The notes under the pieces are model-generated. The model worked only from the letters and a program-made list of their open reading frames with translations, was not told the origin of the DNA and made no database searches. From the NCBI RefSeq assembly GCF_900591205.1, contig NZ_UUPU01000076.1, forward strand, positions 1 to 64,000: 64,000 nucleotides of DNA. Reading direction: 5' to 3'. A program made the translations under genes and the position numbers. This stretch comes from Pseudomonas viridiflava (GTDB lineage: Bacteria > Pseudomonadota > Gammaproteobacteria > Pseudomonadales > Pseudomonadaceae). Shown one piece after another: positions 25,935 to 35,150 of the stretch. Every line of letters starts with the position of its first letter. Position 1 is the stretch's first letter.

Positions 25935-25963
25935 TTGACGACCTTTCAATCCATCCATAGAAT
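25935..25963 (+). promoter_or_regulatory. Strong sigma-70 promoter of the tRNA-Glu/Gly cluster
   Basis: TTGACG and TAGAAT are spaced 17 bases apart and followed by a GCGCGCC discriminator, the pattern of stringently controlled stable-RNA promoters. AT-rich sequence lies directly upstream. Confidence 0.85.
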
Positions 25964-26025
25964 GCGCGCCACTTACAGCGTAAAGCACACAGCGAAACGC
26001 GGTAGGGAGTGAATGTTGTACGTGT

Positions 26026-26101
26026 GTCCCCTTCGTCTAGTGGCCTAGGACACCGCCCTTTCACGGCGGTAACAGGGGTTCGAGTCCCCTAGGGGACGCC
26101 A
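26026..26101 (+). tRNA. tRNA-Glu (TTC), copy 1
   Basis: A 76-base cloverleaf with acceptor GTCCCCT/AGGGGAC, anticodon stem CCGCC/GGCGG enclosing TTC at 26060-26062, GTTCGAGTC in the T arm and an encoded CCA end. It is followed after 4 bases by tRNA-Gly. Confidence 0.97.
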
Positions 26102-26105
26102 ATAT

Positions 26106-26181
<76 letters not shown>

Positions 26182-26285
26182 AATTTAAGCAGTGTTGCTC
26201 TCGGGCGACACTGAGTGAAACCAGGGCATAATCTTCGGATTTAATCTCTGGACACTGAAATACACACCATGTGTTTCAGTTGTGT

Positions 26286-26361
26286 GTCCCCTTCGTCTAG
26301 TGGCCTAGGACACCGCCCTTTCACGGCGGTAACAGGGGTTCGAGTCCCCTAGGGGACGCCA
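26286..26361 (+). tRNA. tRNA-Glu (TTC), copy 2
   Basis: Identical in sequence to the copy 260 bases upstream, including the preceding TGT. The unit tRNA-Glu/tRNA-Gly is tandemly duplicated. Confidence 0.97.
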
Positions 26362-26364
26362 TTT

Positions 26365-26440
<76 letters not shown>

Positions 26441-26450
26441 TATTTAACGA

Positions 26451-26482
26451 AAACGCCGATCAGTGATGATCGGCGTTTTTGT
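26451..26482 (+). terminator. Terminator of the tRNA-Glu/Gly operon
   Basis: AAACGCCGATCA and TGATCGGCGTTT form 12 perfect pairs around GTGA, followed by a T-run. It starts 11 bases after the last tRNA. Confidence 0.92.
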
Positions 26483-26641
26483 TTGTGTTGCTTTTTTATC
26501 TGGCGAAACGCTTCGGTCTTGTAGGGCTTGTCGTGAAGTGCGTGGGAATGCTCTGTAGCTGATCTCTGGTGGATGTGCGCCGGTTGCACTCTCTCTACTC
26601 TGGCCAGCCCATTCCCCTGCTCACTTGCGAGAACCGCCCAG

Positions 26642-27853
26642 ATGCTCCAGTTTGATTTCTATTCCACCCTGGTGGCGGCCTGCCTGGTGCTGTTGCTCGG
26701 GCGCTGGCTGGTGGCGCAAATCGGCTTCTTACGGACCTACAGTATTCCGGAGCCGGTTGCCGGTGGTTTGCTGGTGGCCGCGTTGCTCCTGGGATTGCGC
26801 GCAGTGGCGGATATCGAGGTTCGATTCGACGCGTCACTGCAAGCGCCTTTGATGTTGGCGTTTTTTGCCACCATCGGCCTGAATGCGGACTTTGCCAGCC
26901 TGAAGAAAGGCGGGCGCGTATTGGGCATCTTCCTGCTGGTCGTGACGGCGCTGCTGGTGGTGCAAAATGCCATGGGCATCGCCTTGGCGACTGCGTTGGG
27001 CCTCGACCCGTTGATGGGGTTGCTCGCAGGCTCTGTCACGTTGTCGGGCGGGCATGGCACAGGCGCCGCATGGGGGGCGGTGTTCAGTGAGAAATATGGA
27101 GTCGCGTCCGCGTCCGAACTGGCGATTGCTTCAGCGACCTTTGGTCTGGTGCTGGGTGGCTTGATTGGTGGCCCGGTCGCACGCTTATTGATCAAGCGTG
27201 TCCAGGTGCCGGGCGTCGAGCACGTGCAGCCGCGTCTGCCCAAAGGGTTCGAACAGCCCGATCAGGAGCGCATGCTCAGCGCCTTCTCGTTTATCGAAAC
27301 GCTGGCGCTGCTGGCGGTCTGTCTGCTGGTCGGTACGTTCCTCAGCGGGCTAATCCAAGGCACGGCAGCCGAGTTGCCGACATTTGTCTGCGTGCTGTTC
27401 GTCGGCGTGGTGCTGCGCAACGGCCTGTCGGTAGTGGGCCGCCAGCAGGTGCTGGAGCGTGAGGTGTCGTTGCTGGGCAATGTCAGCCTGTCGTTGTTTC
27501 TGGCGATTGCGCTGATGTCGCTCAAGCTCTGGGACTTGAAGGCACTGGCCTTGCCGATTCTGGTCCTGTTGGCCGCACAGGCATTACTGATGGCGCTGTT
27601 CGCGATTTTCGTGACGTTTCGGGTGATGGGCCGTAACTATGATGCGGCCGTGTTGGCGGCTGGGCACTGTGGTTTCGGCTTGGGTGCCACGCCAACCGCG
27701 ATTGCCAATATGCAGGCGGTGACGCATCGGTTCGGCCCTTCGCAGATTGCTTTTCTGGTGGTGCCGATGGTCGGGGCATTTTTCATTGATATCACCAACG
27801 CGGTGGTGATCAAGGTGTTTCTCGCGCTGCCATTCCTCGGCGCGGCAGGCTGA
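26642..27853 (+). CDS. gltS: Sodium/glutamate symporter
   Basis: A 403-residue inner-membrane Na+-coupled glutamate importer of the GltS/ESS family; E. coli GltS is about the same length. About ten hydrophobic helices are visible in two inverted halves, with the glycine-rich reentrant motifs LLAGSVTLSGGHGTGAAWG and AAGHCGFGLGATPTAIANM that form the transport core. The start at MLQFDFYSTLVA matches the family; the ribosome site is weak. It stands alone after the tRNA terminator and is convergent with the dipeptidase gene, with a GC-rich hairpin between them. Confidence 0.93.
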   Translation: MLQFDFYSTLVAACLVLLLGRWLVAQIGFLRTYSIPEPVAGGLLVAALLLGLRAVADIEVRFDASLQAPLMLAFFATIGLNADFASLKKGGRVLGIFLLVVTALLVVQNAMGIALATALGLDPLMGLLAGSVTLSGGHGTGAAWGAVFSEKYGVASASELAIASATFGLVLGGLIGGPVARLLIKRVQVPGVEHVQPRLPKGFEQPDQERMLSAFSFIETLALLAVCLLVGTFLSGLIQGTAAELPTFVCVLFVGVVLRNGLSVVGRQQVLEREVSLLGNVSLSLFLAIALMSLKLWDLKALALPILVLLAAQALLMALFAIFVTFRVMGRNYDAAVLAAGHCGFGLGATPTAIANMQAVTHRFGPSQIAFLVVPMVGAFFIDITNAVVIKVFLALPFLGAAG

Positions 27854-27872
27854 GCCCGCCATCACGGCGGGC
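27854..27872. terminator. Hairpin between convergent gltS and dipeptidase genes
   Basis: GCCCGCC and GGCGGGC pair perfectly around ATCAC, directly after the gltS stop. There is no T-run, so function as a terminator is only likely. Confidence 0.45.
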
Positions 27873-27883
27873 CCAGCCTCAAC

Positions 27884-29623
27884 TCAGAGTTTTGGCAACT
27901 GGCCGATGCGGCCCATCATCTCAGTGACGATCTGCAGGTCCAGCAAGAACTGGTCAACGGTCTTGAACTCGTTGTCGGTGTGCCCGGTGTACTTCACTTC
28001 CGGCCGGGCCAGGCCGAATTGCACGCCATTGGGCAGTTCATGCACCGAGGTCGCGCCGGCGGAGGTGCCGAACGTGTGCTCCATGCCCAGGTTTTCGCTG
28101 GCCACCGCCAACAGGGCCTTCACCCATTCACCTTCCGGGTTGCGGTACATCGGTTCGGCAACCGAGTAGGTGAAGTCCACTTTGACCTTGGTTTGCTGGT
28201 CCCAGGCGCTCAGCTTGTCGGCAATTTCGGCCTTGAGTTTTTCTGGCGACTTGCCTTTCGGCACACGCAGATTCACCGCCAACTTGAAGGCTTTGTCATC
28301 CAGGCCGACAAACGTCAGCGAGGTGGTCAGCGGGCCCATGAACTCATCGGAGAAACCCACGCCCAACTTGCCGCCCAGGTAATCCAGGCCCCAGTTGTCG
28401 GCGGCATACCGTGCAGCGTCGGTGATGTGGTTGTGCTTGAGCGCAATTTTGCCATCGACGCTGTGGATCAGCTCCAACATGCGTGCCACCGGGTTGATCC
28501 CGGATTCGGGTTCGGAGGAGTGCGCAGACACACCGGTCACCGTCAGCTTGACCTCTTTGCCGACCACCTTGGCCGCCACCTCGAAGTCACCGCCATTGCG
28601 CTTGGCATATTCCGCGCCAGCCGTTTGCAGGCTGGCCGCCAGCTCGGCAGGCTTGTCGCTGATAAAGGTGGCCACGGAGGCTGATGGAATCTGGTTAGTC
28701 GCCATGCCACCGGTCATCGAGATGATTTGCGCACCTTTGCCTTCACCCTTGCGCCGTGGGAAGGTGGCCATGACAGTGCCGTAGCCTTTCTCGGCGATCA
28801 CCACCGGGTAGCCGCCATCCAGCGCCAGGTTGTACTGCGGCGTAGGATTCTTTTCGAAGTAATACGGGATCGCGTCACCGGAGGTTTCTTCGGTGGTGTC
28901 CACCAGCAGTTTGAAAGTGCGCGCCAGCGGCAGCTTCTCTTCCTTGATGACCTTCATCGCATACATCGCGACCACGATGCCGTTTTTGTCATCTTCGGTG
29001 CCGCGGCCATACAGGCGGTCGCCGATCAGCGTGACCTTGAACGGGTCGAGCTTGGTGCCGTCTTTCAATACCCAGTTTTCCGGAGTCACCGGCACCACGT
29101 CGGCATGGGCGTGGATGCCAACCACTTCATCGCCGCTGCCTTCCAGGGAAATCTCGTAGACACGGTTGTCGACGTTGCGGAAGTTCAGGTTGAAGTCTTT
29201 GGCCAGGGCCTGGATTTTACCGGCGATCTTGATGAACTCCGGGTTCTTGTATTGGGGCACGCCGTCCACATTGAAGGTCGGGATTTCTACCAGCTCGCGC
29301 AAGGTTTCCAGTGCGGCCTTGCCGTATTTCACACGGGTGTAGAGGCCCAGCAGGCGGTGAATTTCGTTTTGCTGGTCGGCGCTCAGGGTTTTGTTGTTGA
29401 GGAAGGCGTTGATCGCCGGGCCCACATCGCTGGTTTTGCCCAGGTCGCCCTTGGCCAGGGTGCCGAGGAAACCGCGAAAGTCAGTGACGGACGTTTCGCT
29501 GAAACTCTTGAGAATCGCTGTGCTTTGGTCCGGGGTGATGTTGGCCAAGGCGGGGGTGGTGATGACCGAAAGGCCGGTGGCGAGAAGGGTGGCAGCAACC
29601 AATTGTTTGAGTGGAAAGTGCAT
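27884..29623 (-). CDS. Exported M20-family dipeptidase
   Basis: A 579-residue periplasmic metallopeptidase of the M20 family, with a signal peptide (LVAATLLATGLSVITTPALA, cut near 28). Metal ligands are in GIHAHADVVP (His171/173, Asp175), GRGTEDDKNG (Asp211/212) and VDTTEETSGD (catalytic Glu245/246). The length, with a long N-terminal extension, resembles Sapep/PepV-like dipeptidases, but those are cytosolic; export here suggests use of external peptides. The start at MHFPLK is chosen because AAGGA sits 12 bases upstream, while an ATG 12 bases earlier abuts it. It follows the phospholipase D gene at 95 bases and may be the last gene of that operon. Confidence 0.88.
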   Translation of the reverse strand: MHFPLKQLVAATLLATGLSVITTPALANITPDQSTAILKSFSETSVTDFRGFLGTLAKGDLGKTSDVGPAINAFLNNKTLSADQQNEIHRLLGLYTRVKYGKAALETLRELVEIPTFNVDGVPQYKNPEFIKIAGKIQALAKDFNLNFRNVDNRVYEISLEGSGDEVVGIHAHADVVPVTPENWVLKDGTKLDPFKVTLIGDRLYGRGTEDDKNGIVVAMYAMKVIKEEKLPLARTFKLLVDTTEETSGDAIPYYFEKNPTPQYNLALDGGYPVVIAEKGYGTVMATFPRRKGEGKGAQIISMTGGMATNQIPSASVATFISDKPAELAASLQTAGAEYAKRNGGDFEVAAKVVGKEVKLTVTGVSAHSSEPESGINPVARMLELIHSVDGKIALKHNHITDAARYAADNWGLDYLGGKLGVGFSDEFMGPLTTSLTFVGLDDKAFKLAVNLRVPKGKSPEKLKAEIADKLSAWDQQTKVKVDFTYSVAEPMYRNPEGEWVKALLAVASENLGMEHTFGTSAGATSVHELPNGVQFGLARPEVKYTGHTDNEFKTVDQFLLDLQIVTEMMGRIGQLPKL

Positions 29624-29718
29624 TGAGGGACGCATTCCTTTGCAGGTAGTGAGTAGGGTATTTCTGATCGTTCCGTCAGAAACATCTCCACACACTACCA
29701 TTACTCAGGTGCTGCTGG

Positions 29719-30936
29719 TCAATGCTGGCCAGGATGCGGTGCGGGGTACTCATCGGTGACGCTCAAGGCTTTAGCGTAAGGCCCATCCCACAATTGTGCA
29801 TGCAGTTCACCTACGCGCTTGGCCATGGTTTCGCTGCGCATCACCACTTCCAGGTTGCGCGAATTATCCAGGTAGCCGCCCAGCCAGTTACTGGTGCCCA
29901 CCCACGCGACTTGCCCGTCGATCTCCAGGGTTTTGCTGTGGATTACCCGTGCATAGGGGATAAACCCTTGCTTGGCCTCGGGCAGGGTGACGATCTTGAT
30001 CTGCACGTTGGGCAGTACCGCCAGGCTTTTCAGGTAGGGCAGTTCCTGCGCGTCGGTATTCCAGTTGGAGACCATCAACTTGATCGACACCCCACGTGCA
30101 GCCGCTGCCCGTAGGGCGTTGTCGATCACCGCGTAGTACGGGCGGGTTCTGTCCGGGCCATACGACAGCGGCGCGTAGTCCAGCAGTTGCACACGCACTT
30201 CGTGTTTGGCTTCGCTCAACAGGCGCGGCAGTTCCAGTTGGGAGTCACCCACGCCTGGCGGGTTGTAACGTTGCGGGCTCGCGACCAGGTAGTTACCGGT
30301 GCGTGCAGGCTGTTGACCGGCAATCGGCAGCGGCAGCGGTTTTTTCTCGCTCAATGCCTGCTGGGCGCGCCAGTCCTGATCAAAGATCGCCTGCACCTGG
30401 CCCACCACTGTGGCATCGCTGATGCGCAACCCGGTTTCGTGGATATGCTCGAGCGAACGCCAATCGAAATTCTGGCTGCCTACAAACGCCTGCTTGCCAT
30501 CCACCACCAGGTATTTGGCGTGGATGATTCCGCCGCTGACTTGCGCGTACGGCAGCACACGGAAGGTCAGGTTGGGAATCGCCCGCAAGCGCTCCAGGGT
30601 CGAAGCTTCTGACAACTTGATGCCTTTTTCTTCCAGCAGAAAGCGAATCTTCACACCGCGCTTGCCGGCGGCTTCCAAGTGTTGGATCACCGTGTCCATC
30701 ACCGAGCCTGGGTGGTCGGCCGCATAGAACTGGCCGATATCTATCGTGCTTTTTGCACCGTCAAACAGCTCGATCCACACCGGCCCCGGCTGGCGCAAAT
30801 CGTCGGTGGCAAGCTCGGTGTCCACCGGCACGGTGTGCACCAGTTCAAACCCTGGAATTGAAAAGTCCGCCTGGGCGAGCGGACTGAGCAGCAAGCCGAC
30901 AAAGCCTGCGATACGGCATTTCATGGTTATGGACAT
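29719..30936 (-). CDS. Exported phospholipase D-like protein
   Basis: A 405-residue PLD-superfamily protein with an N-terminal signal peptide (MKCRIAGFVGLLLSPLAQA). Both catalytic HKD halves are present: His139/Lys141 in IIHAKYLVVDG with GSQNFDWR, and His333/Lys335 in VIHSKTLEIDG with GTSNWLGGYLDNSRN, where Asp340 completes the second motif. It should therefore cleave or transfer phosphodiesters in the periplasm or outside. It is the gene after exbB in the TonB operon (55-base gap). Whether it acts on phospholipid, as the layout invites one to think, or on nucleic acid or another diester is not shown. Confidence 0.87.
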   Translation of the reverse strand: MSITMKCRIAGFVGLLLSPLAQADFSIPGFELVHTVPVDTELATDDLRQPGPVWIELFDGAKSTIDIGQFYAADHPGSVMDTVIQHLEAAGKRGVKIRFLLEEKGIKLSEASTLERLRAIPNLTFRVLPYAQVSGGIIHAKYLVVDGKQAFVGSQNFDWRSLEHIHETGLRISDATVVGQVQAIFDQDWRAQQALSEKKPLPLPIAGQQPARTGNYLVASPQRYNPPGVGDSQLELPRLLSEAKHEVRVQLLDYAPLSYGPDRTRPYYAVIDNALRAAAARGVSIKLMVSNWNTDAQELPYLKSLAVLPNVQIKIVTLPEAKQGFIPYARVIHSKTLEIDGQVAWVGTSNWLGGYLDNSRNLEVVMRSETMAKRVGELHAQLWDGPYAKALSVTDEYPAPHPGQH

Positions 30937-30991
30937 AAGCGTCTCATCGCGCAAAAGAACGGGCGGGCGCATTCCGCGCCCGCCCTGGAGG

Positions 30992-31639
30992 TCACGCCGT
31001 ACGGCTGTGCAACGCAGTCGGCAGCAGATGCGGCACTTCACCCTGCACGCGGGCACCGGTGGCGGCACGGATCAGCAGGATTTTCAGCTGGTCGTTAATG
31101 CGCTCCAGGCTGTCCTGGAAGAAGTTATGGAACACCACGCAGAACAGCGCGATGGCGATACCCAAACCGGTGGCGAACAACGCCGTACCGATGCCACCGG
31201 AAATCTGCCCCGGGTCGGACACCCCGGCACTGGCCAGCGCCTTGAAGGTGTCGATGATGCCGAGGATGGTCCCCAGCAAACCCAACAGCGGCGCGGCGGT
31301 GGTGATGGTTTCGATGATCCACAAGCTGCGCGCCAGCGGCGCACGGGTGGTCAGGTACTGGGTTTCGATCACGTCATCCAGATCCTTGCGCGACCCGTGT
31401 GATGCCTTCTGTGCCAGTACCGGCAACACCATGCCGAGGGGCAGGCTGTCGCGGCGGCTCAGGCTTTGCGGCAAGTCGCGCTCACTGTGCACGTTGGCGT
31501 CCAGCACCTCGGTAAGTGTCCGCGCCTGGCGGCGCACGTAGGCAAAGTAGATGCCGCGCTCGATGGTGATGAAGATGGCGATGGCCATCGCGGCATACAT
31601 CACATAAAAGGTGATGTCGTGGAGCAGGTTCATGTCCAT
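30992..31639 (-). CDS. exbB: ExbB/TolQ-family proton channel
   Basis: A 215-residue inner-membrane protein of the MotA/TolQ/ExbB family with three membrane segments: ITFYVMYAAMAIAIFITIERGIYF near the N-terminus, and two after residue 105 (SLWIIETITTAAPLLGLLGTILGIIDTF; IGTALFATGLGIAIALFCVVFHNFF). The AAPLLGLLGTILG motif is the family signature. With ExbD it uses the proton gradient to energise TonB. It lies 17 bases after the receptor gene and, unusually, is separated from exbD by tonB and the receptor. Confidence 0.9.
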   Translation of the reverse strand: MDMNLLHDITFYVMYAAMAIAIFITIERGIYFAYVRRQARTLTEVLDANVHSERDLPQSLSRRDSLPLGMVLPVLAQKASHGSRKDLDDVIETQYLTTRAPLARSLWIIETITTAAPLLGLLGTILGIIDTFKALASAGVSDPGQISGGIGTALFATGLGIAIALFCVVFHNFFQDSLERINDQLKILLIRAATGARVQGEVPHLLPTALHSRTA

Positions 31640-31656
31640 GTTCGCTTACCTCGCAA

Positions 31657-33939
31657 TTAGAAATTGGCTTCCAGGGAAACCGTCACGGTGCGTTCCAGGC
31701 CCACGATGTAAGCCGGGTCGCCGTCGCGGAAACCGCTGTAGGTGCCCGCGTTGGTCTTGGTGGTGTACACGCCGTCCAGGTATTTCTTGTCGAACAGGTT
31801 GTCGACGTTCAGGCGCAGGGTCGCGTCCTTGACCACTTTCTTGTCCACCGGCAGGTAGATACCGGCGCCGGCGTTGAACACGGTGCGCCCGGAGATGGCT
31901 TCGTCATTGGTCAGGTCGCCGTAGAGCTTGCTGGTGTACTTGCCGCCGAAGGTGCCGTAGAAGCGCCCATCGTCATAACCGATGTTGGCCGCCAGCATGT
32001 TTTTCGGCACGTTGGCGAACTGCTTGCCGCTGGTGGGCAACAGGATCGCTTTGCCGGCGTTGTACACCGTCAGGTCGTCTTGCTGCTCGGCCTTGGTGTA
32101 GGTGTAGGAGGTGTAGTAGTTGAAGTGGTTGGGCAGCAGGCCGCTCCATTCCAGCTCCAGGCCGCTGTTGTTGACGGCGCCGGCGTTGATGTCGGCGAAG
32201 TCGCCGTTGATATCTTTGGATGAGACCTGGCGATCCTTGAACTGCATGTAGAACAAGGTGGCGGCCACGGTCATGTCGTCACCGGTGAAGCGCCAGCCCA
32301 ACTCGTGGTTCCAACTGGTCTCCGGCTTGGAGTTGATCGAGTCCAGGCCCTTGTCGTACAGCACATAGTTCTGCGGGATACGCATGTTGCGCGACAGGCT
32401 GTAGAACAACTGGTCGCGCTCATCCAACTGGTACTTGAGGCCGACGTTGGGCAGCAGCTTGTTGTAGGTCTGGTTACGTTTTTCGGCCGCTTCGGTGAGG
32501 CTGCCGTTGTTGGTGCCGTCACGCTTGACGTTCATATAGGCCAGGCCCGCCACCAGGGTCCAGTCCGGGTTGATGTACCAGGTGTCCTGGGCCCAGACCT
32601 TCTGGGCCGGGGTGATGGTGAAGCGGTCACGCCCCTGGATGGTGTTGCCATTGGCATCGACCACCGCGTCGTTGGAGTCCGGCCAGGTATCCACCGGCTT
32701 GCCGCTGGCCTTGAGCGGGATAAACGGCTGAGTCTGGCTCTGGCGTGCGCGCTCGTACCAGTAACCGACTTGCACGCTGTGGTCGCCCAGGTCCCAGTTC
32801 AGCTTGGTGGTGATCCCCGGACGCCAGGTTTGCGTGCGCGAAGGGCGATAGTACACGCCGCTGTTCGGGGTGCCATCGGCATTGTACTGGGCGGCGGTGG
32901 GCAGGTTGCCCAGGTCGAAAACGCCGCCCTGGTTCGAGCCGCGGTTCAGCGCATAGCTGGACGAACCGACCCCGCTGCCATTGCCCCAGTAGTAATACGG
33001 GATCACCGACAGCGCGAGGTTGTCCGCCAGTTTGAACTGGGTGTTGAGCACGGCGGTGAAGGTCTGGAACGGGTTCTGCGCCAGCGCGTAATAGCTGTTG
33101 TATTTGCCGTTGCTGCCCACGGTCGGCGTCGCCGGGTACGGATCGTACTTGCGGCCGTTCTGCTGGAACTGCGCCTTGGTCAACTGGCTGTAACTGTTGT
33201 TGTCCTGCTCGTGGTACTTGAGGATCAGGTTGGCGGTGTTGCCGTCGCCGGCGTCGAAAAAACTGTTCCACTCCACTTTGTCCGCGCGTACGGCGCCTGA
33301 GCCGCGCCACATCTGGCCTTCGGTATGGGACGCCGACAACCAGTTGCTCAGGCCGTTGACCTCGCCGGTGTTGAGGCGGGCGAAGGTCTTGCGCGTGGCG
33401 TTGCTGCCCATCACCTGTTTGACGAACGCCCCGGTTTCCTTGGTGGGGCGAATGGTCACGATGCCGATGTTGCCGCCGCTGGAACCGATGTGCGGGCCGT
33501 CGGCTTCGGACGCGCCCTGGGTGACGAAGATCTGGTCGATGTTTTCCGGATCGCCCAACAGGTTGGAATACAGCGCGTAGTTGCCTGAGTCATTGATCGG
33601 CATGCCGTCCACCGACATCCCCACCTGGTCGGAGTTGAGCCCGCGCATGGTGAAGCGAAAGCCTGAAAGGCCGGTGTTGTCTTCGCTGGAAATGTTCAGG
33701 CCCGGGGTGTACTTGAGCTTGTCGATCGCGTTGCCGGTGGCGGTCTGCTTATCCAACGCTTCCTTGGTCACGGTGGAGCGGCCCTTGATGCTCTCTTCCT
33801 GCACCATGTAGCCGCCACCCGCAGTGGCCTTGCCCTGTACGCCGATGGTGCCGACGTCGCTGTTGCCGGTGTCGGCCATAGCCATGCCCTGGCCCATGCT
33901 TGCGGCAACAAGTGCCAGATGAATACGTGTGAACCTCAT
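31657..33939 (-). CDS. TonB-dependent outer-membrane receptor
   Basis: A 760-residue receptor with a signal peptide ending near MAMADTG, a plug (about 30-165: GNAIDKLKYTPGLNISSED, FRFTMRGLNSDQVGMSVDGMPIND, IDQIFVTQGASEADGPHIGSSGGNIGI) and a barrel ending in Phe (VSLEANF). The plug text lacks the usual iron-siderophore phrasing and is closest to receptors of unknown substrate. The ATG is used rather than the GTG three bases earlier because AGGACG sits 8 bases upstream. It lies inside a dedicated exbD-tonB-exbB operon with an exported phospholipase D, so it may import a product or substrate of that enzyme. Confidence 0.9.
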   Translation of the reverse strand: MRFTRIHLALVAASMGQGMAMADTGNSDVGTIGVQGKATAGGGYMVQEESIKGRSTVTKEALDKQTATGNAIDKLKYTPGLNISSEDNTGLSGFRFTMRGLNSDQVGMSVDGMPINDSGNYALYSNLLGDPENIDQIFVTQGASEADGPHIGSSGGNIGIVTIRPTKETGAFVKQVMGSNATRKTFARLNTGEVNGLSNWLSASHTEGQMWRGSGAVRADKVEWNSFFDAGDGNTANLILKYHEQDNNSYSQLTKAQFQQNGRKYDPYPATPTVGSNGKYNSYYALAQNPFQTFTAVLNTQFKLADNLALSVIPYYYWGNGSGVGSSSYALNRGSNQGGVFDLGNLPTAAQYNADGTPNSGVYYRPSRTQTWRPGITTKLNWDLGDHSVQVGYWYERARQSQTQPFIPLKASGKPVDTWPDSNDAVVDANGNTIQGRDRFTITPAQKVWAQDTWYINPDWTLVAGLAYMNVKRDGTNNGSLTEAAEKRNQTYNKLLPNVGLKYQLDERDQLFYSLSRNMRIPQNYVLYDKGLDSINSKPETSWNHELGWRFTGDDMTVAATLFYMQFKDRQVSSKDINGDFADINAGAVNNSGLELEWSGLLPNHFNYYTSYTYTKAEQQDDLTVYNAGKAILLPTSGKQFANVPKNMLAANIGYDDGRFYGTFGGKYTSKLYGDLTNDEAISGRTVFNAGAGIYLPVDKKVVKDATLRLNVDNLFDKKYLDGVYTTKTNAGTYSGFRDGDPAYIVGLERTVTVSLEANF

Positions 33940-33962
33940 CACTGTCGTCCTGGTGTCGGTGC

Positions 33963-34679
33963 TTATTGCACGCTGTAGTTGAAGGTGGCGGTGAAGCGCT
34001 GCTCGTTGCGCCCCCCGAAGGCTTGCTCGGGGAACGGCTTGACTTGCTTGATACGGCGCAAGCTGTTGGTGGCGGCCCGGTTGAGCAACATGCTCGATGC
34101 CTGGGTTTGCAGGCCGGAGTCCAGAACGCGACCCTGGCGGTCTACCAGCAGCCAGACCACGACTTCGCCGGTAGGGCGTTCGAGGGAAGCCTGGCGTCCG
34201 GTGGGGTATTGCTTGTAGGTGTCCAACTCGTTGCGCAAACCCTTGAGGTAGCCGCCTTCCAGGGCCTGGCCATCGACCTTTGGCGGGGCCGGCGGTGCAG
34301 GCGTTGGCGCGGTCGGGGCGGCCACGGGTGGGGCCGGTTTGGCGGCGGCGACCGGGGGCGGGGTCGGCGTGGGTTTGGCCGCCACCACCGGCTTGGGTAC
34401 GGGCTTGGGCTTGGGTTCGGGTTTTGGCAACGGCTTGGGCGGCGGCGGGGCCGGCTCGGCCTCTTCATCCTCGATCACCGGCGGTGGCGGCTCTTGCTCC
34501 ACGACCGGCTCCGGAACCACTGGCGGCTCGGGTTCGACCAACGCCAACTCGACCGCCGACTCGTCATACACCGGCTCGACCTTCAACGTCTGGGACTGGA
34601 TACCCAGTGCAATCAGCACCAGGGCGATCAGGGCCGGGACACCGCCCAGCAGCTGTCGCGCACGAAACAGAACGTACAT
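33963..34679 (-). CDS. tonB: TonB energy-transducing protein
   Basis: A 238-residue TonB: one N-terminal membrane segment (VPALIALVLIALGI), a long periplasmic spacer rich in Pro, Glu and Lys (about 48-130, with PKPEPKPKPVPKP repeats), and a C-terminal domain (about 150-238: LEGGYLKGLRNELDTYKQYPTGRQASLERPTGEVVVWLLVDRQG) that binds the TonB box of receptors. The YP of the C-terminal domain is present. The stop of exbD lies 2 bases upstream, and a receptor gene follows at 23 bases. This is a system-specific TonB rather than the housekeeping one. Confidence 0.92.
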   Translation of the reverse strand: MYVLFRARQLLGGVPALIALVLIALGIQSQTLKVEPVYDESAVELALVEPEPPVVPEPVVEQEPPPPVIEDEEAEPAPPPPKPLPKPEPKPKPVPKPVVAAKPTPTPPPVAAAKPAPPVAAPTAPTPAPPAPPKVDGQALEGGYLKGLRNELDTYKQYPTGRQASLERPTGEVVVWLLVDRQGRVLDSGLQTQASSMLLNRAATNSLRRIKQVKPFPEQAFGGRNEQRFTATFNYSVQ

Positions 34680-34681
34680 GA

Positions 34682-35089
34682 TCAGGACTTACGCGTAGCG
34701 ATGGACACGGAGGTAAAGCCACCCAGACGCAGGGTGTCCATCACTTCCACCAGGCGCGAAACCTCTACGCCCTTGTCGCTGTTGACGATGATTGTCGACT
34801 TGGTATCGGGCTTTTCCGCCGCCTTCAGCGCGGGAACCAGGGCGTCGACGGTGAGGTCCTTGCCGTCGAGTTGCAGCTGGCCTTCCAGACCCAGGGTCAG
34901 GATGAATTTGTTCTGTGGTTTGAGCTGCTGTGAACTGCTGGCGCTGGGCAGTTGGGTCTTCATGCCGAGCGCGGGAATCACGTTCAGGCTCACGAGCACG
35001 AAAAACACCAGGAGGAACATCATCACGTCGATCATCGGGATCAGTTCGATGTGTGCCTTGCGCTTCTTGGGTTCATCCCAGGTTCTCAT
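34682..35089 (-). CDS. exbD: ExbD biopolymer transport protein
   Basis: A 135-residue ExbD/TolR protein: short cytosolic N-terminus, one membrane helix (LIPMIDVMMFLLVFFVLVSLN) containing the essential Asp21, and a periplasmic domain. It is the first gene of the minus-strand TonB operon. Upstream is a spaced inverted repeat AACCAA/TTGGTT that could hold an operator. No Fur or Pho box is apparent by eye. Confidence 0.93.
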   Translation of the reverse strand: MRTWDEPKKRKAHIELIPMIDVMMFLLVFFVLVSLNVIPALGMKTQLPSASSSQQLKPQNKFILTLGLEGQLQLDGKDLTVDALVPALKAAEKPDTKSTIIVNSDKGVEVSRLVEVMDTLRLGGFTSVSIATRKS

Positions 35090-35128
35090 TCCGTTACCCC
35101 GTTATTGAATTAGGGGCGACACGCTAAC

Positions 35129-35150
35129 AACCAAAAATGACCGATTGGTT
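35129..35150. promoter_or_regulatory. Inverted repeat upstream of the TonB operon
   Basis: AACCAA (35129-35134) and TTGGTT (35145-35150) face each other across 10 bases, with further partial symmetry outward (TAAC...GTTAAC). It is 40-60 bases before the exbD ATG in the divergent region shared with the GNAT gene. A regulator binding site is plausible but unproven. Confidence 0.35.

Noticed and set aside
33966..35108. Long plus-strand frame opposite tonB and exbD
   Set aside because: The Gly/Arg-rich low-complexity product results from the Pro/Lys repeats of TonB on the other strand.
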